A program made the position numbers and the translations under genes. Source: Carposina sasakii (taxonomy: Eukaryota; Arthropoda; Insecta; Lepidoptera; Carposinidae). Taken from it: a stretch of DNA of 64,000 bases. The stretch spans positions 7,640,888 through 7,704,887 of the forward strand of contig CP053172.1 of NCBI GenBank assembly GCA_014607495.2. The letters run 5' to 3'. The notes under the pieces are model-generated. The model was not told the DNA's origin, did no database searches, and saw only the letters and a program-made list of their open reading frames with translations. Shown one piece after another: positions 1 through 37,500 of the stretch (the stretch's first letter is position 1; every line of letters starts with the position of its first letter).

Positions 1-27110
<27,110 letters not shown>

Positions 27111-27137
<27 letters not shown>

Positions 27138-27212
27138 TTTGCGTACAGCAGCGGGCGCTTGCGCGCCTCAGCCGTCTTTACACATGGTCACGTCACGTCG
27201 CACTCGGCATGT
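27111..27212 (-). CDS. Slik: Slik coding exon 1 (start codon) with 5' UTR and two uORFs
   Basis: This exon begins after a good acceptor (tttctttccag) at 27213. It carries 75 nt of 5' UTR (27138-27212) and codes MSFLNNLKK from ATG at 27137. It ends in phase 0 at donor gtaagagag (27110). The peptide matches the conserved Slik N-terminus, which fixes the start. The UTR holds two six-codon upstream ORFs, 27193-27210 and 27168-27185, each an ATG closed by TGA before the main start; they may damp translation. Confidence 0.88.
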
Positions 27213-27284
27213 CTGGAAAGAAAAGAGAACATACGGTTAGCTGTGTGGAAAAAAGAGATGGGTATGTATAGCAGATGCCGTGCG

Positions 27285-27515
27285 TGTCGTGTCGGCAGAG
27301 TACAATAGCACCATATCTGCCCTTGGGTAACGTATGATTAAGGGTTTCCGGAAAGCAGGCAGCGCCTTTCCGTGTTGACAACATAGTCCGAAGATCACAC
27401 TGCGGTCACCAACCCGCCTGCACAGCATGGTGACTATGGGCAAAATCCCCCCTATGGTAGCCTTGTGGCGTGCCCTGGGGGAGGTTTGTGCCGCAGTGGA
27501 CTTTAATAGACTGGT
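27285..27515 (+). mobile_element. RTE 3' end fragment, copy 6
   Basis: Degenerate RTE terminus with gtttccggaaagcaggcagc, acactgcggtcaccaacccg and ggcgtgccctgggggaggtt. Confidence 0.7.
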
Positions 27516-27527
27516 GTGATGTTGACG

Positions 27528-27775
27528 GCCGATTGGTGTAGTAGGTAGTGACCCTGCCTGCGACGCCATAGGCCCTGGGTTCGAATCCCGGTAGGTGCAA
27601 ACATTGATATGATGAATATCGATGTTTGTTTCCGAGTCATGATGTTTCTATACTTATCTATGTATTTATATACCGTTGCTTAGTACCCACGACATAAGAC
27701 CTTAGGGGTCTTAATGTGGGACTAGGTTAATGTGTTGTGTAGTGTGTGAATATTTATTTATTTATTATATGTAAA
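27528..27775 (+). mobile_element. tRNA-derived SINE S1, full copy
   Basis: Head: ggccgattggtgtagtaggt (box A-like) and ctgggttcgaatcccgg (box B). Body: aacattgatatgatgaatat and the gtacccacgacataagacct block. Tail: (tattta)n. Other copies: 24024, 42222, 50376 (minus) and 61030, plus tails at 11845, 18000 and 18975. Confidence 0.8.
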
Positions 27776-27849
27776 GCAGGACCTATGGCGCGAGTGGCAC
27801 CACTTGGTCGTCAAACTATGTTTGAGACATGGTAGCGTTTTAAGAGTCA

Positions 27850-28045
27850 GGTACCAGAACTGTAGGGTCCTACGGCACCGTTTGACATAACCAATTAGCA
27901 AGATCAGATGTGAAAGATCAGTGGCAAGTTGCTAGCCCATCGCCTAAGAAAGTGCCAAAATTTCGCAGTCGACCCCTACATGCACGGAAGGAGATGCAGC
28001 TGATGTATTCTAGCAAATGGAAGCCCTGCATCAGCACAACTGTTA
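27850..28045 (+). repeat. Dispersed repeat D, copy 1
   Basis: Contains tggcaagttgctagcccatc and tgcacggaaggagatgcagc, ending near gaagccctgcatcagcac. Further copies lie at about 28600-28760, 50630-50700, 51280-51350, 56565-56715 (minus) and 59725-59865. Confidence 0.7.
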
Positions 28046-28374
28046 TGGAATATAAAACATTACGAGTATTTTTTTAACAATCTTAAGTGACCCTATACGA
28101 TATCCTCAAAATGTCGTAACATTACAAACAAAACGTAGCAAATATTTTAAAAAACAACCTTGCGGCGCGACCTTGCCGCAAGATAATAAATTGGCGACGT
28201 CTCACGCGAAAATAGCCTCTAATTTTTGAAGCAAAAGCAACAAAAAGGAAAGTTGACGTAGCTTTGGGAGGAAGGCATACTCAAAATTCATTTTATAGCG
28301 ATGTTCGGATGTGGCGAGAGTCATAAGATATCGCGGGGCGTTTTAAGACAGATTTTATGAGTCACAGATCACAT

Positions 28375-28485
28375 CCACATCAGCCTATGCAGGACGTTGG
28401 CCTTCCCCATGGCACGCCACAAGGCTAGTGCCATAGGGAGTTTTGCCCATAGTCATCACGTCTGGGCAGGTGGGTCGGTGACCGG
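28375..28485 (-). mobile_element. RTE 3' end fragment, copy 7
   Basis: Degenerate minus-strand terminus: cagcctatgcaggacgttgg, ggcacgccacaaggctagtg and gtgggtcggtgacc. Confidence 0.65.
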
Positions 28486-29345
28486 TATGTAGGTGCAGAA
28501 TAAGTTGGAAAGCGCTCCATAAGATGTATAGCGAGCCTAACACGTTGACAATATTTATTAGGGACAGTCAACAACTTTATAAAAAGTATAACATCATTTT
28601 GGATGCTGCAAATCGAACAAGTTTATAACTGTCTATATTCAGTGACAAGATGCTAGCTCATCGCCTGAGAGAATAATGCCTGACTTCTTTAGTCAACTCT
28701 TACGACATGCACGGAACGAGATGCAGCTGATGTATTCTAGTGAAGCCCCGCACCAGCACAGCACAAGTTATAGGTAAGTAACCCAAATTTGATAACTTTA
28801 ATAAACAAGATAATATGATCAGTTGTAAAAACGCTAAATCTCACCACTAGGGCCCCACAACAAATGGATCATTCAGCATACTTTATTATTAGCATTAGTT
28901 TTATCGCCGACCGACGAGGTTTCCTTTCGGAAAAGATAACGCGTTGTTACACGCTTTTTATGTGAAAACTTATGAATGAGATATTTAATACTTAGTTAAT
29001 GTTACAAATGCCGTTTGCTAGTAAGCGATACATTCACGCTCACGCGTAAATAGATATTTGCTCATAGTGATGATCGCTCATTGGAGCTTAATAAATGGAA
29101 GTGACATAATGTCTTGCCTAAAGAGAATTTGGCAACACACGCATCATACATACATAAATTCTCTTCAGGAAACGCATTATGCCACTTCCATTTATAAAGC
29201 TCCGATCGAGAATTGCATGCCACATTTTTTGGCGAAACATGTCTCTAATCTAATAATGTAATATGACTTTATTGTACCATAATGTTTTGAGAGCAAATAA
29301 TCATTTCATTTCTGATCACTAAAAATATAGCCGTAGAAACTCCAG

Positions 29346-29637
29346 CACCCGTATGATGAATTTGGCTCACTTTTAAACTTCAAATTTACAGAGCTATTAA
29401 TAATTAGATAAACTAAGTGTATGTACTTTGTATGTAAAAAATAGACTTATGAATTAGAATAGACACTCGTTCTCGAGCCAGGACTGAATTAATTAGTACT
29501 GATAGAAGTGGATCGCAATGCCTTTTTACACACCAAGTAGAAACACCTTGTCTAGTTATTACTTAGCTCTGTGGATTTGACGTTTAAAAGTGAGACATCT
29601 CGCTCTCGCCAAATTCATCGTACGGGTGCAGGATATA
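29346..29637. mobile_element. MITE A, copy 2
   Basis: Ends gcacccgtatgatgaatttg and caaattcatcgtacgggtgc, with arms carrying acttttaaac and gtttaaaagtgagacatctc. The BEL/Pao element begins about 45 bp to its right. Confidence 0.8.
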
Positions 29638-29681
29638 TGGGGTATTTTCGGATAATTTCGACCACACTAGTAAATAGAATG

Positions 29682-30787
29682 TGTCGGCGACGAAGACATG
29701 AAACCTACCCAAATTGAATGATTCGATGTTATGTACATATAGATAAGGTTGATGTTTGAATAAAGAGTTTGCAATACATGTTAGGTATAGCGCTAGCATT
29801 AAGTTTGTACTAGGTAGGGTTGTTTTGTGTCTGACTTATTTCTTATCCCTTTGAGTTTTATTAGGTGTAGGTAGCTATTTTGAGCACATTAAGAATATTT
29901 TTAAGTAAATTGAATAATTACTTTAGTAGATATTTGCGATTTTATAGTTTATTAAGATTTTGAACTTGTGCTCACAGTAGCTTCGAGAATATTCCAATTA
30001 GAATGAATCTGATTATTTCTTATTAGAGTTCAGTTTATGCCCTTTCTAGTGATATATAACTCATGTATATAGATTGTGTAAATTAGATTTTATTAAGGGC
30101 TAAACTTAGCAAGTCGGTAAAATTTGTAAGATTTTTGACTTTTCTCCTTTGACAACTTTTTATTGTTTAAACTTAGAAATAAGATTCTTATATAATTAGA
30201 TAGAGCTAATTACGACCTTTTTAACGATGTATAACACATGTATGTAAAGTTTGTTTTGAAATAAATATAGGGCGCAAAAGAGGTCAGTCAAGGGACAAAC
30301 TAGATAAAATGTTAGAAGAAATCGTAGAGAATTTCTACCGCGTTCCAGACGGTAAGGGTGAACCGTCGACATATTTGTAAGTCGCACGGATTGTGTGTGT
30401 TCAATCCGAGGCGAGTTCCTAAGAAGAAAAATAAGAAGAAAAGTGAAAAGGAAGCAAAATAGGAACAAGAGAAGCCACTGAAGACTGCCTGAAGACTGAC
30501 CTCTTGCCCGCAGTTTGGAAGAAAAGTGTGTTTTGTCTCTCTCACTCCCGCGTACGACAACAACATACAGTGGGTGGGTTTGACAACAACATACAATAGG
30601 GTGACCGGCGCGTATTTAGTACGCGACGACGCCGCGGCTGATATCGGAGCTGCGCACACGGGTGAAGGGTGCGCGAGGCGGACGCGACCAGCGCGGGTTT
30701 GGGAGTTACGCCCCGGGCCCACCGCGTTCGTCACCCCGGGGATCCTTTCCCCGGCCGGACCCGCTGAAACGGGAGCTGGCCGCAACA
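29682..30787 (+). repeat. BEL/Pao 5' LTR
   Basis: 1106 bp with TG...CA ends, AT-rich in its first two thirds and GC-rich at the end. It contains a gaaataaatataggg polyadenylation-like site at about 30254. LTR-only ORFs here are repeated in the 3' LTR and are not genes. Confidence 0.95.
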
Positions 30788-30789
30788 GA

Positions 30790-30806
30790 TGGTCCTTCGA
30801 GCCGGA
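30790..30806 (+). other. BEL/Pao primer-binding site (tRNA-Tyr type)
   Basis: tggtccttcgagccgga starts 2 nt after the LTR. It is complementary to CCA plus the acceptor and T-stem side of animal tRNA-Tyr, whose acceptor stem is CCTTCGA/TCGAAGG. Confidence 0.85.
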
Positions 30807-30839
30807 TCCTTCGGACAAGAGAAGATATCAGCGCAGAAG

Positions 30840-32183
30840 ATGCCGGTCACCAGATCGCAACACGGAAGGTCTTCGGCACAAGAAAAGGATAGAACATCAT
30901 CAGAGATGACTTCGGGAACGACTTCTTCTGAAGCGACTTCGGGCACCACAGGAACGTCGACTATGGATTCCGCCGGGACGAAGACGACAGGCTCTGGCAC
31001 GATGGCCAGTGCCGCTGGTACAGAAGAACACCCGAAGAAGAAGAGCTCTTCAGCACTCACCTTGGTTCCAGTGAAGGCACCCTCGCTCGCCAAGTCGAAA
31101 CGCTCCCGGAAGAAGGAGCTTGAGGCGCGCGAGGAACTGGCACGTCTAAAGTTAATGAAGATAGAGGCTGAAGCAAAATTGGCAGAAGCAAGACTGGCTC
31201 GTATCCAATATGAAGATGAAGAGAACGAGTCCAGATCAGAAGACGAGGAGCCTGAAGACAGAACGACGCACGTGCAAGAATGGGTCCGAGCGACGATGGA
31301 CGTAGAAGAAAAGGAGGGGGAGCCGATGAAGGAAGTTCTTCCAGCCATCGACGCGAGGCCGCACGAGTCTTCAGGGTACCGAGTCAGCGAGTTGGCTGGA
31401 GCTATCAAGATGGCGATGGAGTCCAGTCCAGTGAGAAGTCCAGCACCGCCACCCAGTTATATGCACGAGTTACCTGCCTTCGAGGGGAACAGCGCGGAAT
31501 GGCTGGCCTTCAAGAGAGTATATGAAGATACTGCACCACTCTTCTCAAGCACTCAGAATATGGCGCGGCTGAGAAGAGCGCTGAAGGGGGCAGCAAGAGA
31601 GGCGATCAAGAATATTTTGTATTCTGATTCTGCACCTGAAGAAATCATCGATGCGTTGCGTAGAAGATTTGGAAGACCAGATGCTTTGGTGATGCACGAA
31701 CTGGAAAGAATGAAGGCATTACCGAAGATCATGGATACTGCGAGGGATGTATGCTTATTCGCCAGCATCGTCAGTAATGGGGTTGCGACGATCAAGAATC
31801 TGAAGAAGATACATTTCCTGTATTCGCCAGAGATGAAGAAGGCCATCGAAGAGAAGATGGGTCCTATCATGAAGTTTAGATGGTACGACTTCGCCGCTGA
31901 ACATGAAGACAGTGAAGAGCCGGACCTGGTGTTGATGTCCAGGTTCCTAGACCGAGAAGCTGATAGATGTGGAGCATATGCAGCACCTGAAACGCCGAGA
32001 AGATTTGGCCTGAAGCAACACTTCACGCATCAGACTACGGAGAAGCCAAGGCCGCCGGAGCAACGAGTAGAACCAACGCGGGCTGAGAAGATGGAGTGTC
32101 CAGCTTGCCGAGGGGGGAGCACCGGCTGTATGAATGTCGACGCTTCAAGGAGTCTTCGGTGCAAGAGAGATGGGATATTGTGA
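30840..32183 (+). CDS. BEL/Pao gag
   Basis: 447 aa from ATG at 30840 (MPVTRSQHGR); an in-frame ATG at 30789 lies at the primer-binding site and is less likely. Residues 90-130 form a charged coiled coil (EELARLKLMKIEAEAKLAEA). From about 215 it matches the BEL/Pao capsid region (LPAFEGNSAEWLAFKRVYE). It enters the first zinc-knuckle half MECPACRG, then runs out of frame and stops at 32183. The knuckle continues in the pol frame. Confidence 0.9.
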   Translation: MPVTRSQHGRSSAQEKDRTSSEMTSGTTSSEATSGTTGTSTMDSAGTKTTGSGTMASAAGTEEHPKKKSSSALTLVPVKAPSLAKSKRSRKKELEAREELARLKLMKIEAEAKLAEARLARIQYEDEENESRSEDEEPEDRTTHVQEWVRATMDVEEKEGEPMKEVLPAIDARPHESSGYRVSELAGAIKMAMESSPVRSPAPPPSYMHELPAFEGNSAEWLAFKRVYEDTAPLFSSTQNMARLRRALKGAAREAIKNILYSDSAPEEIIDALRRRFGRPDALVMHELERMKALPKIMDTARDVCLFASIVSNGVATIKNLKKIHFLYSPEMKKAIEEKMGPIMKFRWYDFAAEHEDSEEPDLVLMSRFLDREADRCGAYAAPETPRRFGLKQHFTHQTTEKPRPPEQRVEPTRAEKMECPACRGGSTGCMNVDASRSLRCKRDGIL

Positions 32184-35100
32184 AGAAGTCCAGGCTATGC
32201 TTCAAGTGTCTGCATAGTCCTCATCGGAAGGAAACCTGCAAGAGACCTCCATGCAAGATCTGCAAGCGTCTTCATCATCAACTGCTGCACAATACAGAGA
32301 AGAGACAGCAGCAGCCGGAGAAAGAAGAAGAAGACGTCCAAGAGGTCTCTAATCACGTCATGCTGCCGGTCAACGCTGCGAGTACAGCAAGAGCCTTTCT
32401 GAAGATCATCCCTGTGGAGTTGTATGGTCCCAGGGGTTCGGAGAAGGTCCTGGCGCTACTGGATGAAGGGTCTACCGTATCACTGTTAGACTCAGCAGTG
32501 GCAGAGAAGATTGGAGCGTCAGGACCGGAAGAGACTTTGGCGATATCTACTGTCGGCGGGAAGACTATTATGAAGAAGAACTCTCAAAGGCTGTCTATGG
32601 AGATACGAGGAGTTCATCAAGAGGGCAAGAAGAGATTGAACGAGGTTCGAACAATTGACAAGATGGACCTCGCGCCTCAATACATCAAGAAGTCTAGGAT
32701 AGAAGAATGCTCACATCTGAAGAAGATGGCAGACCAGCTGCACTACAATGAAGATCCACCACAGTTGTTGATTGGGCAAGACAACTGGCACCTCATCGTG
32801 TCAAGAGCCATCAAGAAGGGAAAGAAGAACCAACCCATCGCCTCCCTCACTGAGTTAGGTTGGGTACTGCATGGCACCGATGGAGGAGGGTCGAAGCCAG
32901 TGCACTTCATCAACTGTGCGCAGCTGGCTGGAGAAGAAGATGACCACATGGAGAAGATCATCAAGGAGCATTTCAGTATTGAGTCGCTGGGGATACAGCC
33001 TCGTCGCCCGAGTATGGATATTGAAGCCAAGGCCCTGCAGACACTGGAGAAGACAAGTCGTCGCATTGAAGGAGGTCGCTTCGAAACAGGACTTCTATGG
33101 AAGACAGAAGATGAAAGGATGCCTGCTAGCTACAAATCTGCTGAGAACAGATTGAAGAATATTGAGAAGAAGCTAGACAAGGACATCGACATGAAGAAAG
33201 AATATGAGCGGCAAATCAATCATCTTCTCGAGAATGACTACGCGGAAGAAGCACCAGAAGAATGTACATCGGATAGAGAATGGTATCTCCCGCACTTCGC
33301 CGTAACGCATCCGACGAAGAAGAAGATGAGGATTGTCTTCGATGCTGCCGCCAAGGTCCAAGGAAAGAGTCTCAACGATGCACTGCTACCGGGACCAGAC
33401 TTGTTGCAGTCACTGTTTGGAGTACTTTTGAGGTTTCGGCAGAGTCACATCGCAGTAGTAGCAGACATCAAAGAAATGTTCCTGCAAATAAGAATACGAG
33501 ATGAAGATCGAGATAGCTTGAGATTCCTGTGGAGGGGCCAAGGACAAGAAGGATCTCCGAAGAAATACAGAATGAAGTCAGTCATCTTCGGTGCGGCATC
33601 CTCTCCCAGTACGGCTATCTATATTAAGAATCGGAATGCAGCAGAACATAAAGAAGAGTATCCTGAGGCAGCAAGAGCGATCGTGCGAAATCATTATATG
33701 GATGACTACTTGCAGAGTTTCGCCACGGTTGAAGAAGCAAAGAAGATTGCCAAAGAAGTGGATACCGTTCATCTGAAGGCTGGGTTTGAACTGCGCGGTT
33801 GGGCTTCAAACCATCCAGAAGTTCTTGCTGACATGAAGACCGAAGAAATGAAGACTGAAATCACGCTGGGTCATGAAGAGAAGACTCTGGGACTTCGTTG
33901 GTTCATCAAAGAAGATGCATTGGGGTTTAGAACGAGTCTGCGGAACACTCCAGAAGATGTTATTAACGAGGCCAGAACTCCGACGAAGAGAGAAATCACC
34001 AGCGCGATCATGACAACATTCGACCCCATGGGATTAGTCTCTCCAGTACTGATACAAGGGAAGAAACTGATGCAAGATGTCTGGAGAAGCGGGGTTGGAT
34101 GGGATGAAGAGATAACTGAAGAAGCCTGTGAAACCTGGAAGAAGTATATGAAGAACCTACAGCTGCTGCGAGATCTGCATATTCCAAGATGCATATCTCC
34201 GACCAACACTGAGGGGGAGCTGCACGTCTTCACAGATGCCAGCGAGACAGCATACGCCGCCGCCGTGTATTGGCGTACGAAGAATGAAGATGGCAAGATA
34301 CTGGTGTCTCTGTTGGCTGGAAAGGCGAGGGTGACGCCGCTGAAGCCGATATCGATTCCTCGGCTGGAGCTGCAGGCGGCGTTACTGGGAAGCAGATTGG
34401 CTCACTCAGTCGAGAAGGAGTTGGACCTGAAGACGAAGAGGAAGATCTTATGGACCGACTCCAGCACTGTACTGTCCTGGATTAAGTCGGACCCCAGGAC
34501 ATTTAAGCCTTACGTCGCACATCGCCTGGCGGAAATAGAAGAGACAACGAAGCCTCAAGAGTGGCGTTGGATTCCCACGGCACAAAATCCGGCAGATGAT
34601 GCGACGCGAGAGATTCCTGAGAACTTCAACCAGGCGCACAGATGGTTCACAGGCCCCGAGTTTCTTCAGAGAAAAGAAGAAGAATGGCCAGCTCCCAGAT
34701 CCTTCAAGACGAAGCCTACTGGGGAAGAAAAGAATGCAGTAGTTGCTGCAATCGCTGGCCCGAAGATGATGACTCCTGATCCACTGAGGTTCTCCAGCTG
34801 GACAAGATTATGGAGAGCAACTGCCAGAGTTTTGCAGTTCATTGACATGTGCAGAAAGAAGAATCGAGTCCACGCTGCGAGGAAGAGAGAAAAAGACGAC
34901 ACCTCGTGGAAAGTCAACAGGAAGAAGAAGAATGTCCCTGCAAGACCAGTTACCGTGAAGAAGAGCAAAGAAGTACGTCGCTTCATACCTCTAGAAGCCA
35001 CGTACTTAGAGCAAGCAGAAAAGCTTCTACTACAAAGAAGCCAGAGAGATTGTTTTGAAGAGGAGATGACCTGCCTGCGAAGATCGAAACCTCTAGACAG

Positions 35101-36430
35101 AAGTAGCAAATTGAAGAAGTTGGATGTCATAGAAGAGAATGGTCTACTACATCTACGAGGAAGAATCGACGCGGCACAGAACATCGATCGCAACTTCAAA
35201 CGACCAATTGTATTGGATGGGAAGAATTACGTCACGAAGTTGCTGATCCAGCACTACCACGAGAGGTTCAACCATGGGAACCACATGACGGTCATCAACG
35301 AGTTAAGACAGCGGTACTGGATTCTGGGACTACGATCTGCGGTTAAATGGACTGTGCATCACTGTCAATGGTGCAGGGTCAAGAAGACAACGCCACAATC
35401 GGTGCCGACGGGAGATCTGCCAGAAGAACGACTGCGACATGGAGCACACCCCTTTACGTGTGCTGCGGTGGACTACTTCGGCCCAATGATTGTGACGATC
35501 GGAAGAAGACATGAGAAGAGGTGGGGGGCTCTATTCACATGCCTCACCACAAGAGCGGTACACATTGAGTTGGCTACCTCTCTATCAACCGACTCAATGA
35601 TACTGACTCTCCGACGAATGGCTGCACGAAGAGGAATGCCCAGCGTGTTGTTCAGCGACAACGGGACCAACTTCGTCGGGGCGAAGAGAGAACTGCAAGA
35701 GGCCATAGAAGAATTGAAGAAAGAAGACACTCTAGCGACCGAAGCAGAGAAGATTGGCGTCCGGTGGAAATTCATACCACCTGGCGCACCGAACATGGGC
35801 GGAGCCTGGGAAAGAATGGTCCGTTCCGTGAAAACAGCCCTTGCAGCGACCCTGAACGAGAAGACCCCGAGAGAAGAAGTACTGCACACGCTGCTGGTAG
35901 AAGCAGAACATATCGTCAACTCAAGACCCTTGACAGACTTGGACGAGAACGCCAGTGAAGAAGCTCTCACTCCCAATCATTTCCTGATTGGGAGATCCTG
36001 CGGAGCGCCTAGGGTGGGCGCCTTCACCGATCAAGACATGGCAGGACGGAGCACATGGAAGAGCACACAACGCATGGTCGACCACTTCTGGAGCAGGTGG
36101 ATCAAGGAGTACCTGCCGACGTTGCTGCCCAGGAAGATTGATGGACGAGCAGCAACAAGGGACCTGCGCTGTGGAGACATCGTGCTGGTGGTGGATCACA
36201 CACTACCACGCTGCACCTGGCCGAGAGGAAGAATCACCCAAGTCTACCCTGGACCTGATGGGAGAACGAGAGTCGTCGATGTCGCGACGCCCGGAGGAGT
36301 ACTGCGTCGCCCGCATTCGAAAATCATCCTGGTGGTGCCGGTGGAGTCGTCGCCGGAGCCGGGAGTTGGTGCTCTGCACGAGGGGGAGAATGTCGGCGAC
36401 GAAGACATGAAACCTACCCAAATTGAATGA
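32096..36430 (+). CDS. BEL/Pao pol: protease, reverse transcriptase, RNase H, integrase
   Basis: 1444 codons without a stop, in the -1 frame relative to gag. The first about 70 codons complete the gag zinc knuckles (CFKCLHSPHRKETC). Protease: LALLDEGSTVSLL, a D-E-G variant seen in Pao-type elements, near residue 120. RT: VFDAAAKVQGKSLND, VVADIKEMFLQI and catalytic YMDD near 534. RNase H: HVFTDASETAYAA near 710. Integrase: H-H-C-C finger (HERFNHGNH ... CQWC) near 1050, then acidic residues in VDYFGP, FSDNGTNF and GGAWERM. It ends past the start of the 3' LTR. All catalytic residues are present. Confidence 0.93.
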   Translation: MSSLPRGEHRLYECRRFKESSVQERWDIVKKSRLCFKCLHSPHRKETCKRPPCKICKRLHHQLLHNTEKRQQQPEKEEEDVQEVSNHVMLPVNAASTARAFLKIIPVELYGPRGSEKVLALLDEGSTVSLLDSAVAEKIGASGPEETLAISTVGGKTIMKKNSQRLSMEIRGVHQEGKKRLNEVRTIDKMDLAPQYIKKSRIEECSHLKKMADQLHYNEDPPQLLIGQDNWHLIVSRAIKKGKKNQPIASLTELGWVLHGTDGGGSKPVHFINCAQLAGEEDDHMEKIIKEHFSIESLGIQPRRPSMDIEAKALQTLEKTSRRIEGGRFETGLLWKTEDERMPASYKSAENRLKNIEKKLDKDIDMKKEYERQINHLLENDYAEEAPEECTSDREWYLPHFAVTHPTKKKMRIVFDAAAKVQGKSLNDALLPGPDLLQSLFGVLLRFRQSHIAVVADIKEMFLQIRIRDEDRDSLRFLWRGQGQEGSPKKYRMKSVIFGAASSPSTAIYIKNRNAAEHKEEYPEAARAIVRNHYMDDYLQSFATVEEAKKIAKEVDTVHLKAGFELRGWASNHPEVLADMKTEEMKTEITLGHEEKTLGLRWFIKEDALGFRTSLRNTPEDVINEARTPTKREITSAIMTTFDPMGLVSPVLIQGKKLMQDVWRSGVGWDEEITEEACETWKKYMKNLQLLRDLHIPRCISPTNTEGELHVFTDASETAYAAAVYWRTKNEDGKILVSLLAGKARVTPLKPISIPRLELQAALLGSRLAHSVEKELDLKTKRKILWTDSSTVLSWIKSDPRTFKPYVAHRLAEIEETTKPQEWRWIPTAQNPADDATREIPENFNQAHRWFTGPEFLQRKEEEWPAPRSFKTKPTGEEKNAVVAAIAGPKMMTPDPLRFSSWTRLWRATARVLQFIDMCRKKNRVHAARKREKDDTSWKVNRKKKNVPARPVTVKKSKEVRRFIPLEATYLEQAEKLLLQRSQRDCFEEEMTCLRRSKPLDRSSKLKKLDVIEENGLLHLRGRIDAAQNIDRNFKRPIVLDGKNYVTKLLIQHYHERFNHGNHMTVINELRQRYWILGLRSAVKWTVHHCQWCRVKKTTPQSVPTGDLPEERLRHGAHPFTCAAVDYFGPMIVTIGRRHEKRWGALFTCLTTRAVHIELATSLSTDSMILTLRRMAARRGMPSVLFSDNGTNFVGAKRELQEAIEELKKEDTLATEAEKIGVRWKFIPPGAPNMGGAWERMVRSVKTALAATLNEKTPREEVLHTLLVEAEHIVNSRPLTDLDENASEEALTPNHFLIGRSCGAPRVGAFTDQDMAGRSTWKSTQRMVDHFWSRWIKEYLPTLLPRKIDGRAATRDLRCGDIVLVVDHTLPRCTWPRGRITQVYPGPDGRTRVVDVATPGGVLRRPHSKIILVVPVESSPEPGVGALHEGENVGDEDMKPTQIE
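36380..36390 (+). other. BEL/Pao polypurine tract
   Basis: gagggggagaa, directly followed by the 3' LTR TGTCGG; primes plus-strand DNA synthesis. Confidence 0.88.
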
Positions 36431-37495
36431 TTCGATGTTATGTACATATAGATAAGGTTGATGTTTGAATAAAGAGTTTGCAATACATGTTAGGTATAGC
36501 GCTAGCATTAAGTTTGTACTAGGTAGGGTTGTTTTGTGTCTGACTTATTTCTTATCCCTTTGAGTTTTATTAGGTGTAGGTAGCTATTTTGAGCACATTA
36601 AGAATATTTTTAAGTAAATTGAATAATTACTTTAGTAGATATTTGCGATTTTATAGTTTATTAAGATTTTGAACTTGTGCTCACAGTAGCTTCGAGAATA
36701 TTCCAATTAGAATGAATCTGATTATTTCTTATTAGAGTTCAGTTTATGCCCTTTCTAGTGATATATAACTCATGTATATAGATTGTGTAAATTAGATTTT
36801 ATTAGGGCTAAACTTAGCAAGTCGGTAAAATTTGTAAGATTTTTGACTTTTCTCCTTTGACAACTTTTTATTGTTTAAACTTAGAAATAAGATTCTTATA
36901 TAATTAGATAGAGCTAATTACGACCTTTTTAACGATGTATAACACATGTATGTAAAGTTTGTTTTGAAATAAATATAGGGCGCAAAAGAGGTCAGTCAAG
37001 GGACAAACTAGATAAAATGTTAGAAGAAATCGTAGAGAATTTCTACCGCGTTCCAGACGGTAAGGGTGAACCGTCGACATATTTGTAAGTCGCACGGATT
37101 GTGTGTGTTCAATCCGAGGCGAGTTCCTAAGAAGAAAAATAAGAAGAAAAGTGAAAAGGAAGCAAAATAGGAACAAGAGAAGCCACTGAAGACTGCCTGA
37201 AGACTGACCTCTTGCCCGCAGTTTGGAAGAAAAGTGTGTTTTGTCTCTCTCACTCCCGCGTACGACAACAACATACAGTGGGTGGGTTTGACAACAACAT
37301 ACAATAGGGTGACCGGCGCGTATTTAGTACGCGACGACGCCGCGGCTGATATCGGAGCTGCGCACACGGGTGAAGGGTGCGCGAGGCGGACGCGACCAGC
37401 GCGGGTTTGGGAGTTACGCCCCGGGCCCACCGCGTTCGTCACCCCGGGGATCCTTTCCCCGGCCGGACCCGCTGAAACGGGAGCTGGCCGCAACA
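36391..37495 (+). repeat. BEL/Pao 3' LTR
   Basis: 1105 bp, the same sequence as 29682-30787 apart from one missing A. The pol frame reads 40 nt into it. Confidence 0.95.
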
Positions 37496-37500
37496 GAATG

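Larger units (their letters stand above)
29682..37495 (+). mobile_element. BEL/Pao LTR retrotransposon, full length and apparently recent
   Basis: 7.8-kb element with LTRs of 1106 bp (29682-30787) and 1105 bp (36391-37495), both TGTCGG...CAACA, differing by one visible base (an A missing near 36803). A 5-bp duplication gaatg flanks it (29677-29681, 37496-37500). The primer-binding site 30790-30806 matches the 3' end of tRNA-Tyr, and the polypurine tract is 36380-36390. Gag and pol are each open along their full length and differ by a -1 frame. It lies in what is probably Slik intron 1, antisense to Slik. Confidence 0.95.

Noticed and set aside
30196..30818. LTR-internal ORFs, repeated at 36904-37514
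   Set aside because: They lie in both BEL/Pao LTRs, mostly antisense, with no conserved domain.
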